From Phaeodactylibacter sp. (GTDB lineage: Bacteria; Bacteroidota; Bacteroidia; Chitinophagales; Saprospiraceae), in contig JAGFJD010000226.1 in NCBI GenBank assembly GCA_024102975.1, positions 1 to 44,209 on the forward strand: a DNA stretch of 44,209 nt, read 5' to 3'. Under the pieces are notes generated by a model. The model saw only the letters and a program-made list of their open reading frames with translations. It was not told the origin of the DNA and ran no database searches. Of this stretch, positions 1 through 8,619 are shown one piece after another. The position numbers were made by a program, and so were the translations under genes. Every line of letters starts with the position of its first letter. Position 1 is the stretch's first letter.

Positions 1-1216
1 GGCCGGGCGTGCGCCCGATCATCTGCCCGGCGATGAAGACGGCCACCACCAGGAATACGAAGAAATTGATGAACCCCACCCCCACGCCGCCATAGAGGGC
101 GTTGATGAACATATCCAGGAGGAATACCCCTCCCGAAAGCGGCATGAAGCTGTCGTGCATGGCGTTGACCGAACCGTTGGAAGTAGAGGTGGTGGAGACG
201 CCCCAGAGTGCCGAGGCCACAGGGCCGAAACGGGCCTCCTTGCCCTCCATATTTACGGTTTGTTCCAGCCCCATGCCGGCAAAAGCAGGGTTGCCTTTGA
301 CCTCCTGCCAGGCGGCGAAGGCAGCGAAGCTGATGAACAGCAGCGTCATGATGCCGAAGAACAACAAGGCCAGCTTCCTCCGGCCCAGGTAGAAACCGAA
401 GGCGAACACCAGCCCGATGGGAATCAGCAAAATGGCTATGTTTTCAGCCATGTTCGTCAGGTAATCCGGGTTTTCGAAGGGGTGGGTGGAGTTGGGGCCG
501 AAAAAGCCGCCGCCGTTGGTGCCCAGTTGCTTGATGGCTACCATTGGAGCTGCCGGGCCGCCGGCGACCCTCTGCGTTTCGCCTTCGAGGGTGGCAACCT
601 CCTGCAGGCCCCTGAAGTTGGCCGTCGAGCCGTTGAAGCTCAGGAAAAGCGACAATACCACCGCCAGGGGCAGCAAGATGCGGGTACAACTCCTCACCAG
701 CAGCTGGTAAAAATTGCCCAGCCGGTTGCCCGATCTGTTGGCCAGGCCCTGAAAGAGCAGGGCGCAGGCTGCTATGCCGGTGCCTGCGCTGACAAACTGC
801 AGCCAGGCAAATACGCCCAACTGGGTGAAATAACTCGCCGTGGTTTCGCCGGAGTAGTGCTGCAGGTTGGTATTGGTGACAAAGCTGACGGCGGTATTGA
901 AAGCCAGAGTGGGCTCCCAGTTGCCAAAACCGTTGGGGTTCCAGAACGGGATGAAACCCTGAAGGGAAAGCAGCAGAAAGGCAAGCAGGAAAAAGGCAAC
1001 ATTTACCGACAGCATGGCCTTCATGTTCTGCTTCCAGTCCATCTGCTCATCGGGGTCGATGGCGCACAGCCGGAAGATGGCGTTTTCGAGCGGCGCCAGA
1101 AGGTCCAGCAGGCTCCGTTCCCCTTTAAACACTTTCGCCATGTATCGGCCCAGCGGCCAGGCGAGCGCCGCCGAAAGCAGGAAGGTCAGGATGGCCCCTG
1201 TAATTTCCGTTTTCAT
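1..1216 (-). CDS. kdpA: Potassium-transporting ATPase subunit KdpA, C-terminus cut off by window edge
   Basis: KdpA is the potassium-binding, channel-like subunit of the high-affinity K+ pump KdpFABC in the inner membrane. Reading the minus strand from the ATG at 1216 gives an open frame to the window edge (about 405 residues of a protein usually near 560). It begins MKTEITGAILTFLLSAALAW and carries recognisable KdpA segments: a SFVTNTNLQHYSGETT-like stretch, TNGGGFFGPNSTHPFENP (a filter region) and a STTSTSNGSVNAMHDS segment. The last visible residues match the conserved GQMIGRTP segment. The start lies 5 nt after the kdpF stop, so the genes are co-transcribed. kdpB and kdpC should follow outside the window. 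Identification is very secure; only the missing C-terminus is unseen. Confidence 0.96.
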   Translation of the reverse strand, partial: MKTEITGAILTFLLSAALAWPLGRYMAKVFKGERSLLDLLAPLENAIFRLCAIDPDEQMDWKQNMKAMLSVNVAFFLLAFLLLSLQGFIPFWNPNGFGNWEPTLAFNTAVSFVTNTNLQHYSGETTASYFTQLGVFAWLQFVSAGTGIAACALLFQGLANRSGNRLGNFYQLLVRSCTRILLPLAVVLSLFLSFNGSTANFRGLQEVATLEGETQRVAGGPAAPMVAIKQLGTNGGGFFGPNSTHPFENPDYLTNMAENIAILLIPIGLVFAFGFYLGRRKLALLFFGIMTLLFISFAAFAAWQEVKGNPAFAGMGLEQTVNMEGKEARFGPVASALWGVSTTSTSNGSVNAMHDSFMPLSGGVFLLDMFINALYGGVGVGFINFFVFLVVAVFIAGQMIGRTPG

Positions 1217-1221
1217 GAAAG

Positions 1222-1299
1222 CTAGAATTTTTCAGGTTTGATAATCGCATAGAGCAGGTACGCCAGTACCAGCAATGAGAGCAAAAGCAGTGCGGTCAT
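1222..1299 (-). CDS. kdpF: KdpF, small stabilising subunit of the Kdp pump
   Basis: A 25-residue single-helix membrane peptide beginning MTALLLLSLLVLAYLLYAII and ending KPEKF. In the family, KdpF is about 25-30 residues, sits directly before kdpA, stabilises the KdpABC complex and typically ends in a (K/R)PE(K/R)F-like tail, as here. The gene lies 5 nt upstream of kdpA and 2 nt after the stop of another tiny membrane-protein gene, so translation is probably coupled. It is easily missed by automatic annotation because of its length. Confidence 0.92.
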   Translation of the reverse strand: MTALLLLSLLVLAYLLYAIIKPEKF

Positions 1300-1301
1300 G
1301 A

Positions 1302-1403
1302 TTATTCGTTTATGATCTGATCGAACCAGTCGATAAATTTCCATAGGATTCCAAATACAGCCGCCGCCAGGATGAGCAGGGCCAGTCCGAGTAGCGCTTC
1401 CAT
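1302..1403 (-). CDS. 33-residue single-helix membrane protein in the kdp operon
   Basis: An open frame of 33 residues starting MEALLGLALLILAAAVFGIL and ending in an amphipathic WKFIDWFDQIINE tail. One hydrophobic helix (about residues 3-20) is visible. It ends 2 nt before kdpF and begins 2 nt after the preceding small gene, a spacing that argues for real translated genes in an operon. I do not recognise a named family. By position and form it may be a KdpF-like accessory or regulatory peptide of the pump, which is inference. Confidence 0.6.
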   Translation of the reverse strand: MEALLGLALLILAAAVFGILWKFIDWFDQIINE

Positions 1404-1405
1404 TT

Positions 1406-1516
1406 TCAGATGATGTTTAGGTGAAACAGGATAACGATCAGCAGCACCAGGAGGAACATGGCAATCAGGGGCCACCGCAAATAACGCTTGGATTGATACC
1501 ATTCTTCCAGCGTCAT
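1406..1516 (-). CDS. 36-residue single-helix membrane protein in the kdp operon
   Basis: A 36-residue frame beginning MTLEEWYQSKRYLRWP followed by one strongly hydrophobic stretch (about residues 17-31) and a short HLNII end. The positive N-terminal segment before the helix suggests an N-in orientation. Its ATG overlaps the stop codon of the 47-residue gene upstream (ATGA overlap at 1513-1516), and it stops 2 nt before the 33-residue gene. That packing, rather than similarity, is the main evidence that it is a gene. Function unknown. Confidence 0.6.
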   Translation of the reverse strand: MTLEEWYQSKRYLRWPLIAMFLLVLLIVILFHLNII

Positions 1517-1656
1517 TTCGGGCGGTTCTTTCCGTTCTCGTTCATTTTTCGTTCGTCGTTCCATATTGCATAAATTTCCTTAACCCAGGCACAGATCATG
1601 GCTGCGTTCAGCAGCGCCAGAAGAAAAATGGATATGGCCTGGATCGTATCTGACAT
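1513..1656 (-). CDS. 47-residue membrane protein, apparent first gene of the kdp operon
   Basis: A 47-residue frame beginning MSDTIQAISIFLLALLNAAM, with one hydrophobic helix (about residues 7-25) and a charged cytosolic-type tail rich in Lys, Glu, Asn and Arg. It appears to be the first gene of the operon that continues through two more tiny proteins to kdpF and kdpA. The stop overlaps the next start by 4 nt. No family recognised. No good TAnnTTTG box was seen just upstream, so the transcription start is unknown. Confidence 0.55.
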   Translation of the reverse strand: MSDTIQAISIFLLALLNAAMICAWVKEIYAIWNDERKMNENGKNRPK

Positions 1657-1919
1657 AATACCAGTATATGCCAAAAGGAGTGCCAGAAGAGCGGCCGGAA
1701 AGGGTTTGTTTCACAATTGGCTGAATTACAGAGTTTTGCTAAAAAAGGAAGATATGGAGCATGCTGGAAATGAGGAGGCGGCCATGCAGAATCTGAAAGG
1801 AGATTGCAGAAATTGAAGGGTGGCCCATGTTAAGTTGGAAGTCGGAAAAGGGAAGGCTACCAGGCTTGGACGACGGCTCGTTAGCCCAAGTTCGATGTGT
1901 AGTGGTCTGCCATCTAGCT

Positions 1920-2030
1920 GGCTTTATTGCCACAAAGACTCCAAGGCACAAAGATTGCACCAAGGCTTTGTGCAATCTTAGAGTCCGTCTGTTCAGCCGG
2001 ATAAATTTTTGTGTTTTTGTGGCAAAAGCC
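1920..2030. repeat. GCCAC-ended palindromic repeat, copy 1
   Basis: The left arm reads GGCTTTATTGCCACAAAGAC and the right arm, reverse complemented, reads GGCTTTTGCCACAAAAAC, so the ends form an imperfect inverted repeat. The interior contains GGCACAAAG-type direct and inverted words, including a shorter hairpin (GATTGCAC...GTGCAATC, 1953-1978). Outside it, TAGCTG at 1914 pairs with CAGCTA near 2039. A related element lies at 38209-38291. No open frame; a dispersed palindromic repeat of unknown mobility. Confidence 0.6.
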
Positions 2031-2108
2031 TATTGACCCAGCTAAATAGTTAAAGTCAAAAAACGTAATATGACAACCGCAATTGATTTTAGATCAGTAT
2101 ATTGTGTA

Positions 2109-2266
2109 AGGAATGAAAAATAAATAACTAAGCCCAATTGCCGTTATCTTTTTCCACCAGGCTTCGTTATTTTTTCGTTGCGTAGCGCTGCTATGCGCCT
2201 CAAAAATGCCTCGCCTGGCGAAAAAATATTTAGGCACTTGGACCAACTTATTTATTTTTCATTCCT
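2109..2266. repeat. Palindromic MITE-like element with 19-bp perfect terminal inverted repeats
   Basis: The left end AGGAATGAAAAATAAATAA (2109-2127) is the exact reverse complement of 2248-2266. Inside the ends, imperfect complementarity continues: CCACCAGGC-type segments on the left pair with CGCCTGGCG on the right, and a centre of the type GTTGCGTAGCGC is itself palindromic. The 158-bp element has no coding capacity. No clear target duplication is visible. It ends 42 bp before the start codon of the hybrid regulator. Confidence 0.75.
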
Positions 2267-2308
2267 AAGTGGTTTCGTTTTGTACTTTTCAAACCAAATG
2301 AACCCCTG

Positions 2309-5300
2309 ATGCCTAAGCCCTTCCGTATCGCTTTTCAGGACCGATTGGTTTTAACCGCTGCTGTGCTATGCCTGTTGGCCGCCAATCTGCGCGCCCAGTT
2401 TACCGATATGCCCGAATTTTATCAGTCCGTTGACGTAAAGGCCTATCGATCCACTACATTCAGGATAACGGCGGCGGTTAAAGTACTTTCTACGCACGCC
2501 GTTTCACTTCCACCGGAACAGATGAAAGATAGAGAGGTACAATTGTTTTGTCGGTTTTACAAATCCGATGAGCCGGAAGCTCCTTATTACCAAAACAGAA
2601 TCCTTAGCGAACGAATTCGTTCGGCGAAGTGGACCACCTGTACCTTCACGGGGAAAATAACCGACGACGTCGATTCCCTGGAAATCGGCGGGATAGGCTA
2701 TGGCGGCGCCCAATTCTTTTTCGATGATTTCAAATTAGAAATTGAGGCCGAACCGGGGCAGTGGCGGGAATTGCCGTTGCGAAACGCCGGCTTCGAAGAA
2801 TGGATCGACCCGCACCGGCCGCTCGCCTGGCGAGGTAGTTTTACCGGCGTTGAAAATTATGAGGTCCGGCCGTCCGCAGATCAGGCGCACCGGGAAAGAT
2901 ACGCATTGCTGATCGCGTCAACCGGGTACGCCGTGCGCAACAAACGTCTTATGGATGAGGTGTTTATTCCGGCGCGGTACGAATACCTGACCAAAGAACA
3001 GGGGCTGCCGGGTACTTTTATCAACTGTATTTATCAGGACCGGCTGGGAATGGTCTGGGTAGGCACCTATGACGGCCTTGCCCGCTACGATGGGTACGAG
3101 TTTGTAACTTATCAAAATGATCCGGCCGATCCTTACAGCCTGTCTGCCAATGACGTATCAGTCATTTTTGAAGACCGGTCGGGCGATCTCTGGATCGGCA
3201 CCAATTCCGGCGGGCTCAACCTGTTTGACCGCCAGGCCGAACAGTTCCGGCGTTTTCAGCACGACCCCGACGATTCCCAGAGCCTAAGTCACAATACCGT
3301 CACCACGATTTACGAAGACCGGGAAGGGTATATTTGGGCCGGCGGTCACCATGCAAACGGTTTAAACCGCCTGGACCGGAAAACCGGGCATTGGAAACAG
3401 TATCTGGCTTCCACCGGCGATCTGTTCGGCCTGCAGTCCAAATGGATTCTTTCCATCGCGGAAGATAAAGCCGGACGCTTATGGATCGGCACCTATAACG
3501 GCGGTCTCACCTATTTCGACCGGCAAACAGAACGGTTTTATCAATACTACTCCCATGAGGATGAAGACTACACCCATGAGGATGAATCCAACGGAACGCG
3601 GTTTATTTTCTGCATTTATCCGGATCGGGACGGTTTCCTATGGTTAGCTTCCGAGAAAGGATTGTACCGTTTCGACCCGGAGCAGCGAGAATTCGTCGAC
3701 AGTTATCAACGCCTAGAACTGGAGAATAGCCCCATCCGCGGAAATAACATTTTTACCTCCGTAATTCCTGATTCCTCCGGCGCGCTGTGGTTGTGCGGCA
3801 TCGGCGGGGTCAGCCGTTTCGATCCGGCGACGAAAAGATTCTTTACCTACCGGGAACCCGACCGCTTGCCTAACTGTGTCATGGTGGACCGCGAGGGCTT
3901 GGTCTGGATCGGGACCGAGAAGGGCATCAGCCGGCTCAATCCATTCAAAAACCAGTTTCAGGATCAAACCTTCGCCATTTTGCCCCAGGAATTAAAAGAA
4001 ATAACTATTGATGGCCCGATTCTGGAGGACAGCCACGGTTTGCTTTGGGTGAGAACCGAAGACGGACTCTACCAGGTCGATTTGAGTAGTGGTAAGCATC
4101 GTCTTTTCCAGCATAACGCCGTCGATACCATCAGCCTCAAAAACATCTTCCTGAGTACGCTTCGCGAGGACCGTCGCCGGGATATCTGGATGGGCCTCAG
4201 TGGCAACGGCCTGATCAAGTGGGACCGGGCGGAAGAACGGTTCGTCTACATCGGGACCAGAGGGCAAAAGAACGTTCGGGAAACCTGGTCCATTTTAGAA
4301 GATCGCCAGGATACGCTGTGGCTGGGCACCTGGATGGGCGTCTGGCAGTTCGACCGCGAAAGCGGGACCTATCACGGCATTCCCTGGAGATCGGGCGACG
4401 GCGAAGGCCGCACATGGACCCGCACTCAAGTGGCTTTTGAGGCTAACGACGGCACGCTTTGGTTCGGCACGATCTTCGGCGAGCTGAGGTCTCTTGATCG
4501 GCAATCCCGCTTATTTGAGGACTTTACTCCCGAAGATGTGAACGTTGAAGTCCAAAATAATAAATACAGCGTCAGTTGTATTCATGAAGATAAAAACGGT
4601 ACGCTCTGGATCGGCACGTACGGCAAAGGATTCTACCGGCTCGACCCGCGAACCCGGTCCTACACTTTTTTCACTGTCAAGGACGGACTGGCTAATAATA
4701 ATGTCGCGAGCATTTTGGAAGACGACCAAGGCCGGCTTTGGCTCAGCACCTTTAATGGCCTTTCCCGATTCGATCCGCGCACGAACCGGTTTCGCAATTT
4801 CAACACCAACGACGGGTTGCCCTCCAACGAACTGGGGTGGGCGCATAAAGGCGGACGATCCGGGATCTTTTACTTCGGCAGCTCGAAAGGCCTGTTCGCC
4901 TTCCACCCCGACAGCATCCGCGACAATACGCTCGCGCCTCCTGTCGTTATTTCCGGTCTGCAAAGGTATAACCGCGACCGCAAAGGCGACTTCATCCCTG
5001 TTAAAGGCGCCTTCGCCCTGCCGGAAATAAAGTTGTCCTACAAGGACGACATCCTCATCTTCGAGTTCGCCGCGCTGAGCTACAGCAAAGCCGGCAACAA
5101 TCGTTACGCCTACCGCCTGCGCGGGCTCAGCGATGAATGGATCAACCTCGGCCACAAACGGGATATTACCTTCTCCGACCTACCGCCCCGACGTTACATA
5201 CTAGAGGTCAAAGGCTCCAACGGCGACGGCGTTTGGAACGATGGAGGTATCTCGCTTCCAATTTTGATCACCCCGCCCTGGTATTGGAGTTGGTGGACCA

Positions 5301-7030
5301 AATCACTCTATCTGTCGGCAGCAGCAATTCTTCTCTTTCTGCTCTACCAGTTTCAGCTCAACCGCCGGCTCGCCGCCGCCGAAACCCACCGCCTTCAAGA
5401 ACTCGACGCCCTCAAAACCCGCCTCTACACCAACATCACTCACGAATTCCGCACGCCTCTGACGGTGATACAGGGCGTGAACGAACAGGTCCGCGCCGAA
5501 GCAGAGAAACTGAACAGCGCTACCATTGTCGACAGCACCTACATCGTCAGCCGCAACAGCCGCCAATTGCTCAACCTCGTCAACCAGATGCTCGACTTGA
5601 GCAAGCTGGAGTCAGGCAGGCTATCTGTCGATCTCGTGCAGGGCGATATAGTCCTCTACCTGCAATACCTGTTGGAATCCTTCCACTCGCTGGCCGAAGC
5701 AAAGGATATCCAACTGCATTTTTTAAGCGCGGAAGAAGAAATTTTTATGGACTACGACCCGGAAAAGATACAGCATATCGTCTCGAATTTGGTATCCAAT
5801 GCCATTAAGTTTACTTCCGAAGGAGGGGAGGTATTTCTAACGGTAGATGGTGGACGACAGACGGTGGGCAGCGCCGCCCATCGCGATTCTGCGGGCATAG
5901 ATAGAAAGCAAACGGCTAACGATCGGCACATTCGTATTGCCGTCAGGGATACAGGCCCGGGAATAGCGGCTGACAAGCTGCCCCACATCTTCGACCGTTT
6001 TTACCAGATCGATGACGAATCCACGCGCAAGGCTGGTGGGACGGGCATCGGGCTGACGCTGACCAAGGAACTGGTTCATTTACTGGGAGGAAAGATCGAG
6101 GTGGAAAGCGAGCCGGGGAAAGGGAGTGTTTTTCAGGTATGGCTGCCTGTTCAGCGAACGGCGCCCGTGATGGAAGGCCTGCCCGGCCCGGAACAGCCGT
6201 CGGCGCCTATGCAGGCCCGGCAGGACACTAACAAGATGAAGCCAGTCGCCGACAGCGGCGAACTGCCGTTGGTGCTGCTTGTAGAGGATAATCAGGATGT
6301 AGCTCAATACATCCGCTCCTGTCTGGAAGGGAGCTACCGGCTTGACATGGCCCATAATGGCCGGGAAGGCATCGACAAAGCCCTTGAACTGGTGCCCGAC
6401 CTCATTGTCAGCGACGTCATGATGCCGGAGAAAGACGGCTTTGAATTGGCCCAGATGCTAAAGAACGACCCGCGCACCAGCCACATTCCCATCATCCTGC
6501 TGACGGCCAAGGCCGACCTGGCCTCCCGGCTGGAAGGGTTGGAAAGAGGCGCCGACGCCTACCTGCCCAAACCTTTTTACAAGGAGGAACTGCTGGTTCG
6601 CAGCCGCAAGCTGCTGGAGCTTCGCCGGACGTTGCAGGCGCACTACCTGAGCATGGCCGCCGGCGGGACGGCGCCACCTGCCCCTTCGGGATCACCTGCG
6701 GAGCAAGTAGAAAACGCCTTTGTGCTCCAGGTGCGCGCGATAGTCGAAGCGCACCTGACAAGCGTTGACTTTACCGTCGAACAGCTCGCCCGCGAAGTGT
6801 TTATGAGCCGCTCACAGTTGCACCGCAAGCTGACGGCACTGACGGGTTACTCTGCTAACCGTTTTGTGCGCTATATCCGGCTGAGTAAAGCCAGGGAGCT
6901 GTTGAAAGACCCAAGCCTGGCCATCAGTAGTATCGCCTATGATTCGGGCTTTACCGATCCGGTATATTTTGCGCGGGTATTCAAACAGGAGTTCGGGGTG
7001 ACCCCGACGGAGTATAGGAGGGGTGGGTGA
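2309..7030 (+). CDS. Hybrid two-component system regulator (HTCS type) with periplasmic propellers and AraC output
   Basis: A 1573-residue one-protein signalling chain. In order: signal peptide (cleavage near residue 30, ...NLRA-Q); an extra region at about 35-215 that looks like a beta-sandwich binding domain; 14 two-component propeller repeats (about 225-875, each with a xxDxxGxLWIGT-like core), enough for two seven-bladed propellers; a Y_Y_Y domain (about 885-985); one transmembrane helix (about 995-1018); HisKA with NITHEFRTPLT, His1045; HATPase with DTGPGIA and GGTGIGL; receiver domain with phospho-acceptor Asp1369 in SDVMMPEKDG; and a C-terminal AraC-type DNA-binding domain (about 1475-1573). 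In this family the periplasmic part senses a nutrient, usually an oligosaccharide, and switches on SusC/SusD-type uptake genes. A susCD pair lies 2.2 kb downstream on the other strand and is the obvious candidate target, though this is inference. Confidence 0.95.
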   Translation: MPKPFRIAFQDRLVLTAAVLCLLAANLRAQFTDMPEFYQSVDVKAYRSTTFRITAAVKVLSTHAVSLPPEQMKDREVQLFCRFYKSDEPEAPYYQNRILSERIRSAKWTTCTFTGKITDDVDSLEIGGIGYGGAQFFFDDFKLEIEAEPGQWRELPLRNAGFEEWIDPHRPLAWRGSFTGVENYEVRPSADQAHRERYALLIASTGYAVRNKRLMDEVFIPARYEYLTKEQGLPGTFINCIYQDRLGMVWVGTYDGLARYDGYEFVTYQNDPADPYSLSANDVSVIFEDRSGDLWIGTNSGGLNLFDRQAEQFRRFQHDPDDSQSLSHNTVTTIYEDREGYIWAGGHHANGLNRLDRKTGHWKQYLASTGDLFGLQSKWILSIAEDKAGRLWIGTYNGGLTYFDRQTERFYQYYSHEDEDYTHEDESNGTRFIFCIYPDRDGFLWLASEKGLYRFDPEQREFVDSYQRLELENSPIRGNNIFTSVIPDSSGALWLCGIGGVSRFDPATKRFFTYREPDRLPNCVMVDREGLVWIGTEKGISRLNPFKNQFQDQTFAILPQELKEITIDGPILEDSHGLLWVRTEDGLYQVDLSSGKHRLFQHNAVDTISLKNIFLSTLREDRRRDIWMGLSGNGLIKWDRAEERFVYIGTRGQKNVRETWSILEDRQDTLWLGTWMGVWQFDRESGTYHGIPWRSGDGEGRTWTRTQVAFEANDGTLWFGTIFGELRSLDRQSRLFEDFTPEDVNVEVQNNKYSVSCIHEDKNGTLWIGTYGKGFYRLDPRTRSYTFFTVKDGLANNNVASILEDDQGRLWLSTFNGLSRFDPRTNRFRNFNTNDGLPSNELGWAHKGGRSGIFYFGSSKGLFAFHPDSIRDNTLAPPVVISGLQRYNRDRKGDFIPVKGAFALPEIKLSYKDDILIFEFAALSYSKAGNNRYAYRLRGLSDEWINLGHKRDITFSDLPPRRYILEVKGSNGDGVWNDGGISLPILITPPWYWSWWTKSLYLSAAAILLFLLYQFQLNRRLAAAETHRLQELDALKTRLYTNITHEFRTPLTVIQGVNEQVRAEAEKLNSATIVDSTYIVSRNSRQLLNLVNQMLDLSKLESGRLSVDLVQGDIVLYLQYLLESFHSLAEAKDIQLHFLSAEEEIFMDYDPEKIQHIVSNLVSNAIKFTSEGGEVFLTVDGGRQTVGSAAHRDSAGIDRKQTANDRHIRIAVRDTGPGIAADKLPHIFDRFYQIDDESTRKAGGTGIGLTLTKELVHLLGGKIEVESEPGKGSVFQVWLPVQRTAPVMEGLPGPEQPSAPMQARQDTNKMKPVADSGELPLVLLVEDNQDVAQYIRSCLEGSYRLDMAHNGREGIDKALELVPDLIVSDVMMPEKDGFELAQMLKNDPRTSHIPIILLTAKADLASRLEGLERGADAYLPKPFYKEELLVRSRKLLELRRTLQAHYLSMAAGGTAPPAPSGSPAEQVENAFVLQVRAIVEAHLTSVDFTVEQLAREVFMSRSQLHRKLTALTGYSANRFVRYIRLSKARELLKDPSLAISSIAYDSGFTDPVYFARVFKQEFGVTPTEYRRGG

Positions 7031-7094
7031 AGTGTAGCTATGCTTGCGCACTTTTTTTCATTCAAAAGGCCAGAAAGATCGTTGGAGCCTACCA

Positions 7095-7120
7095 GAAAAA
7101 TCCCGGTTTTTAGCAACCGG
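7095..7120 (-). terminator. Weak terminator candidate after the NtrC-type regulator
   Basis: On the minus strand just past the stop at 7122, CCGGTT...AACCGG can pair over 6 bp with an A-rich loop, followed by GATTTTTC. The stem is short, so this is a tentative call. Confidence 0.4.
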
Positions 7121-7121
7121 C

Positions 7122-8477
7122 CTATGCCGGGAAGCCGCCATCAGCCAGGCCGTATTCCCTGATCTTGTTATATTGGGTCGTCAGCCCAATGCCCAGCGGT
7201 TCGGCGGCTTTGGTCTTGTTGCCCCCGGTGGAGGGCAACAAGTTGGCAATGTGCGCTTTTTCCATATCCTTCAGGCTGAAGGCGCCGGAGGAGAGGCCAG
7301 CCTGTTTTTTGATCAGAAAATCGAAAGGCAGCAGGCTGGCGCCGAGGGTGGGCGTTTCGGCCAGGATGACTGCCCGCTCTATGATGTTGCGCAGTTCGCG
7401 GATGTTGCCTTTCCACTCGTGCCGGAGGAGGGCGTCGAGAAAATCCGGGGAAATATCGGTGATTTGTTTGTTTGTTTTGGCCGCAAAGTAGCGCATGAAA
7501 TGTTCAGCCAGCTCGGGGATGTCTTCTTTGCGTTCGCTGAGGGAAGGCAGCCCTATCGCAAAAACCGAAATGCGGTAGAACAGGTCTTCCCGGAAGCTGC
7601 CTTCCTGCACTTCCTGCTCGAGGTTCCGGTTGGTGGCGGCGATGACGCGCACATCCACTTTAGTCTCCCGGGTGTCGCCCAGTTTGATGAAAGTGCCCGC
7701 TTCGAGCACCCTCAGTATTTTGGCCTGCAGCTCGGGCGGCATTTCTCCGATCTCATCCAGGAAGAGAGTTCCTTTATGGGCTTCCTGGAACAGGCCGCTT
7801 TTGTCTTTATGGGCGCCGGTAAAAGCGCCCGCTTTGTGGCCGAACAGCTCGCTCTCCAGCAGGTCTTTGCCCAGCGCGCTGCAATTGACCGCCAGGAAGT
7901 TCTCGGCCGCCCGTGCGCTTGCGGCGTGAATAGCCCTGGCGAAGACCTCCTTGCCGCTGCCGGTCGGCCCCTGGAGGAGCACGGTGGTATCCATCGGCGC
8001 TACTTTCCGGGCGAGTTCGATGGCTTCCTGTACGGGCCTGGAACGGCCGAGGATGTTCCCGAAGCCATACCTTTCCTGCAGGCGGGATTGCAGGCGGGCG
8101 AGCTTGAACTGCAGCCTGGCCTTCTCCACGGCCCTGGCCACCAGGGGTAGTATCTTCTGGTTGTCGTCTCCTTTCACCAGGTAATCGAAGGCGCCGTTTT
8201 TGATTGCCTGCACCCCGTCGGGGATGTTGCCGTAGGCCGTCAGGCAGATCACCTCGGCCTGCGGTTTGAGGGTTTTAAATTCCGCCGTAAGCTTGATGCC
8301 GTTGCCATCCGGTAGTTTTACATCGACGATGACGGCCTGGATATCCGTTGTTCCGAAGAGTTTTCTTCCAGCTCCGGCGTCCAGGGCTTTCAGTACTTCA
8401 TAGCCCTCCAGCTCCAGAATGCGGCTGAGCAGGTTGAGAATATCCTTTTCGTCGTCAATGATCAAAATGGTATCCAT
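7122..8477 (-). CDS. NtrC-family sigma-54-dependent response regulator
   Basis: A 451-residue transcription activator with an N-terminal receiver domain (Asp8/Asp9 acid pocket, phospho-acceptor Asp52 in IVDVKLPDG, Lys102), an AAA+ domain with Walker A GPTGSGKE (170-177), the sigma-54 contact loop GAFTGA (217-222) and Walker B FLDE (239-242), and a C-terminal Fis-type helix-turn-helix (about 405-445). The full motif set implies it opens sigma-54 promoters when phosphorylated. No histidine kinase is encoded next to it; the only kinase domain nearby is inside the hybrid regulator that converges on it. It lies downstream of the susCD-lipoprotein operon but is separated from it by a strong terminator at 8545-8579, so it probably has its own promoter. 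Targets unknown. Confidence 0.94.
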   Translation of the reverse strand: MDTILIIDDEKDILNLLSRILELEGYEVLKALDAGAGRKLFGTTDIQAVIVDVKLPDGNGIKLTAEFKTLKPQAEVICLTAYGNIPDGVQAIKNGAFDYLVKGDDNQKILPLVARAVEKARLQFKLARLQSRLQERYGFGNILGRSRPVQEAIELARKVAPMDTTVLLQGPTGSGKEVFARAIHAASARAAENFLAVNCSALGKDLLESELFGHKAGAFTGAHKDKSGLFQEAHKGTLFLDEIGEMPPELQAKILRVLEAGTFIKLGDTRETKVDVRVIAATNRNLEQEVQEGSFREDLFYRISVFAIGLPSLSERKEDIPELAEHFMRYFAAKTNKQITDISPDFLDALLRHEWKGNIRELRNIIERAVILAETPTLGASLLPFDFLIKKQAGLSSGAFSLKDMEKAHIANLLPSTGGNKTKAAEPLGIGLTTQYNKIREYGLADGGFPA

Positions 8478-8544
8478 AAGTAGCCGGAAGATAAGCCATC
8501 TGCTCCAGCTCCCCGGCAGATGGGAGGAAATTTTTTTCCGGAAT

Positions 8545-8579
8545 AAAAAAGGTTTCCGGGCGGCTGCCCGGAAACCTTT
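8545..8579 (-). terminator. Strong intrinsic terminator of the susCD operon
   Basis: A perfect 14-bp stem (8548-8561 with 8566-8579; arm AAAGGTTTCCGGGC) with a 4-nt loop. On the minus strand the stem is followed by a T run (plus-strand A run at 8545-8550). It lies 40 bp after the lipoprotein stop at 8620 and would end the susC-susD-lipoprotein transcript. Confidence 0.9.
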
Positions 8580-8619
8580 AATAAATGAATTTATCCTAAA
8601 TGTTCGCTCCTTCCGCCCC

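Larger units (their letters stand above)
1657..2308. other. Intergenic region with two palindromic repeat elements
   Basis: This 650-bp gap separates the divergent kdp operon and the hybrid regulator gene. It contains no credible protein gene. Two separate palindromic elements fill much of it (1920-2030 and 2109-2266, listed separately). Only about 40 bp separate the second element from the ATG at 2309, so the promoter of the regulator gene probably lies within or at the edge of that element. Confidence 0.7.

Noticed and set aside
155..1225. Long plus-strand open frame
   Set aside because: It is antisense to kdpA, whose minus-strand frame has clear family motifs and runs off the window edge.
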